Origin: Novosphingobium pokkalii | GTDB taxonomy: Bacteria > Pseudomonadota > Alphaproteobacteria > Sphingomonadales > Sphingomonadaceae | Direction of reading: 5' to 3' | Assembly: GCF_014652855.1 (NCBI RefSeq) | Contig: NZ_BMZP01000002.1 | Span: forward strand, 278,995-342,994 | Length of the DNA: 64,000 nt | Shown: positions 27,641 through 35,296 of the stretch, one piece after another | Position numbering within the stretch: position 1 is the stretch's first letter | Layout of the letters: each line of letters starts with the position of its first letter | Made by a program: the position numbers and the translations under genes | Notes under the pieces: model-generated | Databases searched by the model: none | Seen by the model: the letters and a program-made list of their open reading frames with translations, nothing else | What the model was told of the DNA's origin: nothing

Positions 27641-29488
27641 TCAGCTCTTGTAGAGCGCGTCGAGCCGCGCGCCGTAGCGTTCGCGAATCTTGTGGCGGCG
27701 GATTTTCAGCGAGGGGGTCAATTCCTCGTTGGCAATGGCAAAGGGCTCGTCGGCCAGGGTAAACTGGCGGACTTTCTCGATCACCGAAAGATCGCGGTTC
27801 ACCCGGTCCACCGCTTCGCGCACCGCGCTGCGGAACGCGGGGAGATCGGCCAGGCGCGCCAGATCGTGCGGCGCGTCGTTGTCCACCGACCACTGCATCG
27901 CCCATTCCGCATCGGGCACGATCAGCCCCACGACATAGGGCCGCTTGTCGCCAGAGACCATGGCCTGGGCGATTTCGGGCTGGAGCGTGAGCATGCCCTC
28001 GATCTTTTGCGGAGAGACATTGTCGCCCTTGTCGTTGACGATCATGTCTTTCTTGCGATCGGTGATCTTGATGCGGCCCTGGCTGTCGATATGGCCGATG
28101 TCGCCGGTGTGCAGCCAGCCGTCCTGGATGGCGCGCGCGGTTTCGGCATCGTTGTGCCAATAGCCGTGCATGACCAGCTCGCCACGCACCAGGATTTCGC
28201 CATCGGGCGCGATCTGGACGTCCACACCGGCCAGCGGCGGGCCGACCGTGTCCATGCGGATGCCGGCGGCGGGGCGGTTGCAGGCGATCACCGGGCCGGC
28301 TTCGGTCTGGCCATAGCCTTGCAGCATGGTCAGGCCCATGGCTTCGAAAAACAGACCCACTTCGGGATTGAGCGGCGCGCCGCCCGAGACCAGCGCCTTG
28401 ATGCGCCCGCCAAACCGCGCGCGCACCTTGGGCCGCAGCGTGCGTTCGATCAGCAGGTTGAGCGGCCTGTCGATCAGGCGCAGGTGCCCGGTCTGCTCCT
28501 GGTGCGCGGCAATCGCCAGGGCGCGGTCCATCAGCCAGTTGGCCAGGCGGCCCTGCTTCTCGATCTGCTTGATGATCCGCGCGCGCAGCACTTCGAACAG
28601 GCGCGGCACCACGACCATGATCGTGGGGCGCACCTCCTCGATATTGCTGGCCAGCTTTTCCAGGCCTTCGGCATAGGCGATGCGCGCGCCCACGCCGATC
28701 GGCAGCCATTGCCCGCCGGTGTGTTCATAGGCGTGGGACAGCGGCAGGAACGAGAGGAACTGGTCGTCCCCCAGATGGAAATCCTCCGCCAGGATTGTCG
28801 CCGCGCCGGCCACATTGGCCAGGATCGCGCCATGGTGCTGGCGCACCCCGCGCGGGGCACCGCCGGTGCCGCTGGTATAGATGATGCAGGCCAGGTCTTC
28901 GCGGCGGATCGTGCCGAGCCGCTCGGCCACGGCGGCACGGGCGGCCTCCGCATCGCCTTGCACCAAGGCGTCCCAGTCGTGGAAATGCAGCGTGCCGGCC
29001 TGTTGCTGGCGCAGCGGCTCCATGCCGATCACGTGCTCGGCGCAAGAGGCGGTGAGCGCGGCGGCGAGCAGCGGCTGGGCCAGCTTGGCATTGGAGACGA
29101 TGATCGCCCGCGCGCCGGAATTTTCCAGGATGTGCAGGTGATCGCGCGCGGTGTTGGTGGTGTAGGTGGGCACCGTCACCAGCCCGGCGGCCATGATCGC
29201 GATATCGGCGATGCACCATTCCGGGCGGTTTTCCGACACCAGCATGACCCGGTCGCCGGGATTGAGACCCAATCCGCGCAGCGCCTGGGCCAGCAGGCAA
29301 ACCTGATCGGCCACGGCGCGCCAGGATTGCGCCACCCAGGCGCCCTCGCGCTTGGCGGAAAGGAACGGCGCCTCTCCCTGCTCTGCGGCACGGGCCAGAA
29401 ACAGGCTGACCAGATTGGGCATTTCCGCCAGTTGCGCCACGGCGGCGATGGCTTTGTTCTCCGCTACGGAGGTCTTAGGCACGGACAC
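27641..29488 (-). CDS. AMP-dependent long-chain acyl-CoA ligase
   Basis: This 615-residue adenylate-forming enzyme activates fatty acids to acyl-CoA. The P-loop is IIYTSGTGGAPRGV, with Gly and Arg where most family members have Thr and Lys (TSGTTGxPKG). Other motifs are YGQTEAGPVI and GWLHTGDIGHID, with the C-terminal ITDRKKDMIVNDKGDNVSP hinge. Length and order match the long-chain FadD15-like group. It is monocistronic, 49 bases from the RhtA-like gene. Confidence 0.88.
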   Translation of the reverse strand: MSVPKTSVAENKAIAAVAQLAEMPNLVSLFLARAAEQGEAPFLSAKREGAWVAQSWRAVADQVCLLAQALRGLGLNPGDRVMLVSENRPEWCIADIAIMAAGLVTVPTYTTNTARDHLHILENSGARAIIVSNAKLAQPLLAAALTASCAEHVIGMEPLRQQQAGTLHFHDWDALVQGDAEAARAAVAERLGTIRREDLACIIYTSGTGGAPRGVRQHHGAILANVAGAATILAEDFHLGDDQFLSFLPLSHAYEHTGGQWLPIGVGARIAYAEGLEKLASNIEEVRPTIMVVVPRLFEVLRARIIKQIEKQGRLANWLMDRALAIAAHQEQTGHLRLIDRPLNLLIERTLRPKVRARFGGRIKALVSGGAPLNPEVGLFFEAMGLTMLQGYGQTEAGPVIACNRPAAGIRMDTVGPPLAGVDVQIAPDGEILVRGELVMHGYWHNDAETARAIQDGWLHTGDIGHIDSQGRIKITDRKKDMIVNDKGDNVSPQKIEGMLTLQPEIAQAMVSGDKRPYVVGLIVPDAEWAMQWSVDNDAPHDLARLADLPAFRSAVREAVDRVNRDLSVIEKVRQFTLADEPFAIANEELTPSLKIRRHKIRERYGARLDALYKS

Positions 29489-29583
29489 GCAAACTCTCCC
29501 ACCTGGCCCGCGCCGGGGCCAGTTCCCAAAACGGATAGCTAGGCCGGGTGTTCCGCTACGGCAAGCGTGGTTTGGGCGATGTC

Positions 29584-29608
29584 ACCCGGCCGCCAAAGGT
29601 GGCCGGGT
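29584..29608. other. Hairpin downstream of ggt
   Basis: An 11-bp stem (ACCCGGCCGCC with GGTGGCCGGGT, one G-T pair) has a 3-base loop. It lies 22 bases past the ggt stop. It lacks a T run on either strand, so it may act as an RNA end stabiliser rather than a terminator. Confidence 0.5.
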
Positions 29609-29630
29609 TGGCACTTGGTCGACGCCCTAT

Positions 29631-31406
29631 TTACTCCGCGATGGCGGCACCTTCGCTGCGCGGATCGGCGGCGCCCTGCCAGCGATTGCCCACGCGCTCG
29701 ATCGCGTTGGCTTTCAGCGGCATCTTGCAGGCCTGGGTCTGGGTGTGGCCCATGGCGATCAGCGTGGGGATCATCGTTTCCAGGCGGCTGCCCTGTTCCA
29801 CGCAGACGCGGTCACCCGGGGCAAACAGCACGGGCAGGGCCAGCGCTTGTTGCGCGGTCAGGTGCCAGTCGAGCACGCCGATCAGCGCGCGGATCACCTG
29901 CGCGGGAATCGTTGCGCCGCCGGCCGCACCGACCACCAGGCGGATCTGGCCATCCGGGCCATAGACCACGGTGGGCGACATCGAGCTGCGCGGCCGCTTG
30001 CCGCCTTCCACGCGGTTGGCCGTGAGCTGGCCATCGCGCATCGGATCGAGGTTGAAGTCGGTCAACTCGTTGTTGAGGAAATAGCCGTTGGCCATCAGGC
30101 CCGAACCGAACGCGCTTTCCACCGTCGAGGTATAGCTGGCGGCATTGCCCCAGCGATCGACCACGACGAAGTGCGACGTGCCATGCTCGGGCTGTGGCCG
30201 GGCCGGGGCCAGCGCGGTCTTGACCCCGGCGGGCACCCCGGCGGTAACGCGGGGCAGCGCGGTCTGCGCGGAAATGAGCTGCGAACGCTGCGCCAGATAG
30301 GCCGGATCGACCAGGCCGGCGACCGGAACCCGCACGAAATCGGGATCGGCCAGGTACTGGTCGCGATCGGCATAGGCCAGCCGCTCGCTTTCGGCGAGGA
30401 GATGCCAGGCGACCGGACTGTCGGGACCGAGCGCGGACAGGTCGAAGCGTTCGAGCTGGCCCAGCGTGGCGAGCACGGTGGTGGCGCCCGACGAGGGCGG
30501 CCCCATCGAGCAGATGCGATACTGGCGATAGCGCCCGCAGACCGGCGGGCGCGGCACGGCCTTGAACGCGGCAAGGTCGGCCGTGGTCATCGGTGCGGGA
30601 TTGACCGGGGCGGTGCCGACCTTCGTGGCGATCGCCTGGGCATTGGCGCCGCTGTAGAACCAGTCAGCGCCCTTGCTGGCCAGCGCTTCGAGCGTATCGG
30701 CCAGCGCCGGGTTGCGCACTACCGTGCCCACCGGCAGCGGCTGGCCATCGGCGCCATAGAACAGGGCGCGGCCGGCGGGATCGAGCCCGGCGATTTCGGG
30801 ATTGTCGGCCAGGGCATGATAGAGGCGCGGAGTGATGGCAAAGCCGTCGCGCGCCAGCTTGATTGCCGGGGCGAACAGCAGGTGCCACGCCAGCTTGCCA
30901 TGTTCGGCATGGGCCAGCGCGGCCAGGCGCAGCGAGCCGGGCACGCCCACGCTGCGCCCGCCGGGCCGCGCCTGGGGAAAGGCCATGGCCTGGCCGTCCT
31001 TGAAGAACCACTGCGGCGTGGCGGCGGCCGGTGCCTTTTCGCGGCCGTCGATGGTGTCCACCTGGCCGGCTGCATCGGCCATGACCAGGAAACCGCCCCC
31101 GCCGATGCCCGAGCTTTGCGGTTCCACCACGGTCAAGGCCAGCATCGTGGCCAGCGCGGCATCGGTGGCCGAGCCGCCCTGGCGCAGCATCTGCGCCCCG
31201 GCATCGGCGGCGCGGGGATCGGCGGCGGAAACCAGGCCCTGGCGGCCGACATCGGCGCCGTCGGTGCGGCCGGGCGCGAGCGCGGCGGCCGGCGCTGCGC
31301 CCGTCGCGGGCGGGCTGGCCGGCATTGTCTGGCAGGCGGCGAGGGCCAGGGTGGCAAGAACCGCCAGAGGGGCGGTGGCAAACGGGGGGAGGCGGCGCAA
31401 AGTCAT
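29631..31406 (-). CDS. ggt: Gamma-glutamyltransferase, lipoprotein type
   Basis: This 591-residue GGT transfers or hydrolyses gamma-glutamyl groups, for example of glutathione. The autoprocessing and catalytic threonine sits in GTSHFVVVD, where cleavage gives large and small subunits. GGGGFLVMAD, DGREKAP and the late GVLDWHLTAQQAL are family blocks. The N-terminus MTLRRLPP... carries a signal peptide with lipobox LAAC, so the enzyme is likely lipid-anchored in the envelope. The start ATG lies 11 bases after the pyrD stop, so the two may share a transcript. Confidence 0.93.
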   Translation of the reverse strand: MTLRRLPPFATAPLAVLATLALAACQTMPASPPATGAAPAAALAPGRTDGADVGRQGLVSAADPRAADAGAQMLRQGGSATDAALATMLALTVVEPQSSGIGGGGFLVMADAAGQVDTIDGREKAPAAATPQWFFKDGQAMAFPQARPGGRSVGVPGSLRLAALAHAEHGKLAWHLLFAPAIKLARDGFAITPRLYHALADNPEIAGLDPAGRALFYGADGQPLPVGTVVRNPALADTLEALASKGADWFYSGANAQAIATKVGTAPVNPAPMTTADLAAFKAVPRPPVCGRYRQYRICSMGPPSSGATTVLATLGQLERFDLSALGPDSPVAWHLLAESERLAYADRDQYLADPDFVRVPVAGLVDPAYLAQRSQLISAQTALPRVTAGVPAGVKTALAPARPQPEHGTSHFVVVDRWGNAASYTSTVESAFGSGLMANGYFLNNELTDFNLDPMRDGQLTANRVEGGKRPRSSMSPTVVYGPDGQIRLVVGAAGGATIPAQVIRALIGVLDWHLTAQQALALPVLFAPGDRVCVEQGSRLETMIPTLIAMGHTQTQACKMPLKANAIERVGNRWQGAADPRSEGAAIAE

Positions 31407-31417
31407 GGTGCCATTCG

Positions 31418-32452
31418 CTATTCCGTCCCGACCGCCTCTGCAATGCTTGTCATGCCTTCGGCACGCACGCGACGGGCCAGGCCAGAGACAATTGCCTGCG
31501 CCAGCTTGGGGCCGCGGAACACCATGGCGCTGTAAAGCTGCACCAGGCTGGCCCCGGCGCGGATGCGCTGCCAGGCGTCTTCCGCGCTGGCAATGCCGCC
31601 CACGCCGATCAGCGGGATGGCGCCGCCGGTCGCGCGGCGGAACGCGCGCAGCGTGTCCAGCGCCAGCGGGACGAGCGGCTTGCCGGACAGGCCGCCGCTT
31701 TCCCCGGCATGGGAAGAGCGCAGGCCGTCCGGGCGCGTGATCGTGGTGTTGCTGACGATCAGCGCATCGAGCCGCTTGTCGAGCGCGATGCGGCAGATCG
31801 CATCGATGTCGGAATGCTGGAGATCGGGGGCCAGCTTGAGGAAAATCGGCGTCTTGTGCGGCCCGCGCGCGGCGATCACCGCATCGAGCAGGGCGCTGAG
31901 GGCGCCTTCGTCTTGCAGCGCGCGCAGGCCCGGCGTGTTGGGCGAGCTGATGTTGACCGTGAGATAGGTGGCCAGCGGCGCCATGATCCGCGTCATTTCC
32001 GCGTAGTCGGCCACGCGATCGGGCGAATCCTTGTTGGCCCCGATGTTGGCCCCGACGATGCCGGGGCGGCCCAGGCGCTGCGTCAGGCGGCGGGCGACAA
32101 TATCGGCGCCGTCGTTGTTGAAGCCCATCCGGTTGATCACAGCTTCGTCTTCGACCAGGCGGAACAGGCGAGGGCGCGGATTGCCGGCCTGCGGGCGCAG
32201 CGTAACCGTTCCGATTTCGACGAAACCGAAGCCCAGCCCGAACAGCGCATCGGGCACTTCGCCGTTCTTGTCGAATCCGGGCGCCAGGCCCACCGGATTG
32301 GGAAAGACGATTCCTGCCACCCGCTGGGCCAGGGCGGGTTCCGGCGCAGCGCGGCCGCCCTGTGGCCAGAGCGCCAGCGTCCGCAGCGTCATGGTGTGGG
32401 CGGTTTCGGCCGGCAAACGAAAAAGCAAAGGGCGTGCAAGACGATAGAGCAT
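31418..32452 (-). CDS. pyrD: Dihydroorotate dehydrogenase (quinone), class 2
   Basis: PyrD oxidises dihydroorotate to orotate in pyrimidine synthesis and passes electrons to membrane quinone. The protein is 344 residues. The N-terminal membrane-associated helices are MLYRLARPLLFRLPAE..., then NPVGLAPGFDKNGE. The catalytic serine is in VNISSPNTPGLR, the class 2 hallmark, and the C-terminal FMN-binding GVGGIASAEDAWQRIRAGAS follows. It precedes ggt on the same strand. Confidence 0.96.
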   Translation of the reverse strand: MLYRLARPLLFRLPAETAHTMTLRTLALWPQGGRAAPEPALAQRVAGIVFPNPVGLAPGFDKNGEVPDALFGLGFGFVEIGTVTLRPQAGNPRPRLFRLVEDEAVINRMGFNNDGADIVARRLTQRLGRPGIVGANIGANKDSPDRVADYAEMTRIMAPLATYLTVNISSPNTPGLRALQDEGALSALLDAVIAARGPHKTPIFLKLAPDLQHSDIDAICRIALDKRLDALIVSNTTITRPDGLRSSHAGESGGLSGKPLVPLALDTLRAFRRATGGAIPLIGVGGIASAEDAWQRIRAGASLVQLYSAMVFRGPKLAQAIVSGLARRVRAEGMTSIAEAVGTE

Positions 32453-32851
32453 TACCGGGCCATGCGTTGGGAGCGATCGGGGAACGGGGTTTCCCTATTG
32501 CGGTCCCGGCGCGTGACGCCAAGTCGCAAAACGCGGTTGTGATGGATTGGGAATGCGGCAGGGGGCGAAAACTTCTCTCCTGTGGCGCGGATGCCACCGA
32601 TTTTGTCGAATCCATACAATCCGGGAATCGGCCCATCGCTTAGTCCCGCCCTGCGACCCGAAGGGCTCGGTGCAGGAATGTATCGGGTTCTCCACTTCAC
32701 GGCGGCTTGGCCCCTGGGCTTGGCCGCCGTTTTTTCTTCCATTCTGGAAGTATCGGGCGGTTCGTCTTGACAGCACAGGGACTTGAATGGTCGCTGGCAG
32801 GATGGCTCCAGAGGATAGATCACAGCAGCGGCAGACGGACCGGTTGCCACG
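32453..32851. other. Intergenic region between pyrD and an AraC-type gene
   Basis: These 399 bases between divergent genes hold the pyrD promoter and, on the plus strand, an intrinsic terminator at 32699-32735 with no coding sequence ahead of it. Short frames here lack ribosome sites and families. The content ahead of the terminator could be a leader or a small RNA; I could not match it to a known RNA. Confidence 0.5.
32699..32735 (+). terminator. Orphan intrinsic terminator upstream of the AraC-type gene
   Basis: ACGGCGGC and GCCGCCGT form an 8-bp outer stem, with an internal GGCC/GGGC-type extension of the loop, followed by TTTTTT. On the minus strand there is no T run, so it is oriented for plus-strand transcripts. 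Confidence 0.75.
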
Positions 32852-33763
32852 ATGACCGGCGTCGTCCCGTTGCAACGGCTGGTGGCTGGCGAGGGTAGGG
32901 ACCTGGTCGATCCGGCCGCGCTGACCATCGCCTATCAGGCGCCGCCACCACCGCTGGCGCCCTATGTCGGGCGTTTTTTCCTGATGTGCGGCCAAGCGCC
33001 GGAACGGGTCGACATGCTGCCGGCCGGCCCTGGCGTGCTGGCGCTGTTCCTTCAGGGCGCGGGCACGCTGCGCCTGACGGGCGGTGTTGCCGATGCCAGC
33101 CATTGCGCCAGCCTGGTCACCCCGTTGCGCACGGCGGCGCGGATCGAGCTGGCCGGTCCTTGGCAGGTGTTCGGTACGCTGCTCTCGCCGCTCGGCTGGG
33201 CTGCGCTCACCGGCGGCCGCTCTGCTGCGGACCTGGGCAATCGGCTGCGCGATGCCGGCGAACTGCTGGGCAGCGGGGTGCGGCGCCTGGCGATCGAGCT
33301 GGCCCAGGGCCATGCCGTGCAGCCCTTTGCCCTGGCCGAACTGGTGGCGCGGGCGGCGCCGGTGCTCGCCGCGCGGTTGCACGCCTTGCCCGAGCCGCAT
33401 GTGCGCCTGGTGGCAGAGGTGGAGGCGTGGCTGGGCCGGGCGCCATCGCCGTCCCTGGACGATCTCTATCGCGATGCCTGCTATTCGCCGCGCCAGTTGC
33501 AGCGGCTGGTCGATCGCTATTTCGGCCTGCCGCCCAAGCAACTCGCCCGGCGGCAGCGCGCCTTGCGCGCCGCAGCCCTGCTGGCCGATCCGCGCACCGC
33601 GCCACAGCAGGTGGCCAGCATGGCGGACCATTTCTATGACCAGTCCCACCTGATCCGCGAAGTGCGGCTGGTGACCGGGCGGACCCCGGCACGTCTGGCC
33701 GAACGCAGCCTGCCGCTGCTCGATGCCATGCTGGGCCTCTACGCGCCGCCTTCCGACGCTTAG
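32852..33763 (+). CDS. AraC-family transcriptional regulator
   Basis: This 303-residue regulator has a C-terminal AraC/XylS DNA-binding domain at about residues 195-290. Its first helix-turn-helix contains CYSPRQLQRLVDRYFGLPPKQLARR and the second VASMADHFYDQSHLIREVRLVTGRTP. The N-terminal part (about 20-150) resembles the AraC-type sensing domain seen in single-gene regulators and has no recognisable ligand motif. Its stop codon lies at the left end of the inverted-repeat element before lldD. The target genes are unknown; lldD is the convergent neighbour. Confidence 0.85.
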   Translation: MTGVVPLQRLVAGEGRDLVDPAALTIAYQAPPPPLAPYVGRFFLMCGQAPERVDMLPAGPGVLALFLQGAGTLRLTGGVADASHCASLVTPLRTAARIELAGPWQVFGTLLSPLGWAALTGGRSAADLGNRLRDAGELLGSGVRRLAIELAQGHAVQPFALAELVARAAPVLAARLHALPEPHVRLVAEVEAWLGRAPSPSLDDLYRDACYSPRQLQRLVDRYFGLPPKQLARRQRALRAAALLADPRTAPQQVASMADHFYDQSHLIREVRLVTGRTPARLAERSLPLLDAMLGLYAPPSDA

Positions 33764-33927
33764 AGCCCGACCCAAAAGTCTGGCGGCGGAGGTTTGGCGA
33801 GGGATTTTGGGTCACCGCAAGAAGGCTGGGAGCCCAGCGATGCTGGAAGCATCGTGGCGAGCAGCCGACGTAGCGGTGGCGCAAAAGACCCGCCAAGGCG
33901 ACCCGCAGGACTTTTGGGTCGGGCTCT
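33762..33927. mobile_element. MITE-like element with 19-bp terminal inverted repeats
   Basis: AGAGCCCGACCCAAAAGTC at 33762-33780 is mirrored exactly at 33909-33927. The total length is 166 bases. The interior is imperfectly self-complementary (for example GGGTCACCGC near 33809 against GCGGTGGCGC near 33873), so the whole can fold as one long hairpin. There is no coding capacity. The AraC-type stop codon and the lldD stop codon overlap its two ends. Calling it a MITE is inference; a long terminator-like repeat is the alternative. Confidence 0.7.
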
Positions 33928-35066
33928 TAGGCGCCCTGCGCCAGGGTATGTGCGCCCAGATCGGCCACGGTGCGGGCGCCGGTCAGGGCCATGGTTACGC
34001 GCATGTCGCGCGCGATGAGGTCGAGCAACTGGCTTACGCCCGCGCCACCGCGCGCGGCCAGGGCATAGATGAACGCGCGGCCCAGCATCACCGCATCCGC
34101 CCCGCTGGCCAGCATGCGCACCACATCGAGCCCGGTGCGCACGCCGGAATCGGCCAGGATGCGCAAGTCTCCCGCCACGGCATCGGCCACGCGCGGCAGG
34201 GCCGCCACCGACGACAGCGTGCCGTCTAGCTGGCGCCCGCCATGGTTGGACACGACCACGCCATCGGCGCCAAAGCGCACGGCGTCGCGCGCGTCGCCGG
34301 GTTCGAGAATGCCTTTCACGATCATCGGCCCGTCCCAGAACGCGCGGATCCATTCCAGATCCTTCCAGCCGATCGCCGGATCGAAATTGGCGCCCAGCCA
34401 GCCGATGTAGTCGCCCAGCGCCATCGGCTTGCCCATGTAGTGCGAGATATTGCCCAGATCGTGCGGGCGGCCGCGCAGGCCCACGTCCCATGCCCAGCCG
34501 GGATGCGTTGCCGCCTGGACCATGCGGCGGAACGCGGCATTGGGGCCAGACATGCCGGAATGCGCGTCGCGATAGCGCGAGCCGGGCAGGGGCATGTCCA
34601 CGGTGAACACCAGGGTCTTGATTCCCGCCGCCTTGGCCCGCTCCAGCACGTTGCGCATGAAGCCGCGATCCTTGAGCACATAGAGCTGGAACCAGATCGG
34701 GCGCGGGCAGGGCGCCTGGACTTCCTCCAGCGGGCAGACCGAGACGGTGGACAGCGTGAACGGCACCCCGGCGGCGGCGGCGGCCCGCGCCGCCTGCACT
34801 TCGCCGCGCCGCGCATACATGCCGGTCAGCCCCACCGGAGCGAGCACCAAGGGCAAGGCCATGTCTTCGCCGAACAGGGTGGTGGCGGTGGACAGGCCCT
34901 CCACGTCGCGCAGCACGTTCTGGCGCACCGTCAGTTGCTGGAGATCGGCCTCGTTGCGGCGCAGGGTGGTTTCCGCGCCCGATCCCCCGTCGATGTAGTG
35001 GAACAGGAATGGCGGCAGGCGTCGCTGGGCCGCGCGGCGGAAATCGGTGGGGGCGGAAATGATCAT
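33927..35066 (-). CDS. lldD: L-lactate dehydrogenase (FMN, quinone-linked) LldD
   Basis: This 379-residue FMN-dependent alpha-hydroxy acid dehydrogenase aligns closely in memory with E. coli LldD. It shares [54 protein letters not shown] and the catalytic [11 protein letters not shown]is block near residue 275. It oxidises L-lactate to pyruvate at the membrane. The ATG ending at 35066 has AGGAGG upstream; the frame opens 8 codons earlier. Its stop overlaps the right end of the inverted-repeat element. lldP and lldR are not adjacent. Confidence 0.95.
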   Translation of the reverse strand: MIISAPTDFRRAAQRRLPPFLFHYIDGGSGAETTLRRNEADLQQLTVRQNVLRDVEGLSTATTLFGEDMALPLVLAPVGLTGMYARRGEVQAARAAAAAGVPFTLSTVSVCPLEEVQAPCPRPIWFQLYVLKDRGFMRNVLERAKAAGIKTLVFTVDMPLPGSRYRDAHSGMSGPNAAFRRMVQAATHPGWAWDVGLRGRPHDLGNISHYMGKPMALGDYIGWLGANFDPAIGWKDLEWIRAFWDGPMIVKGILEPGDARDAVRFGADGVVVSNHGGRQLDGTLSSVAALPRVADAVAGDLRILADSGVRTGLDVVRMLASGADAVMLGRAFIYALAARGGAGVSQLLDLIARDMRVTMALTGARTVADLGAHTLAQGA

Positions 35067-35230
35067 CGCGCGTGCCTCCTGCCGGGCCATGCCGGGGTCT
35101 TGGGCCAGCGCGGCGCCTGCATCGGGAAAGACAGGGCAGCGGGCCGGGATATGGCCCGCGCCTTATCACGGCCAGTGCGGGTAGGGGAGGGGCAATTAGC
35201 GATGATGACGGATATTGATTGGTTGCAATC

Positions 35231-35258
35231 AAAAAAGGGGGACGCCGCAGCGTCCCCC
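35231..35258 (-). terminator. Intrinsic terminator downstream of the giant repeat gene
   Basis: GGGGGACGC and GCGTCCCCC form a perfect 9-bp stem with a CGCA loop. On the minus strand it is followed by six T. It lies 39 bases past the stop of the repeat protein and 165 bases before the lldD start, so the giant gene and lldD are separate transcription units. Confidence 0.92.
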
Positions 35259-35296
35259 TTCCGATGTTCTGTGGACAGGCTTTTAGCCAAGTGGCG

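Noticed and set aside
29631..32636. Apparent 1001-residue fusion of ggt with sequence overlapping pyrD
   Set aside because: The extra part is a shadow of pyrD; ggt has a clear signal peptide and ATG ending at 31406.
32453..32735. 6S RNA, SRP RNA or tmRNA in the pyrD upstream region
   Set aside because: I looked for the conserved elements of each (open bubble, GGAAGG-type SRP loop, tag-coding and CCA-ended pieces) and found none.
32547..32786. Small plus-strand protein upstream of the AraC-type gene
   Set aside because: No ribosome site, composition unlike a real protein, and it spans an intrinsic terminator.
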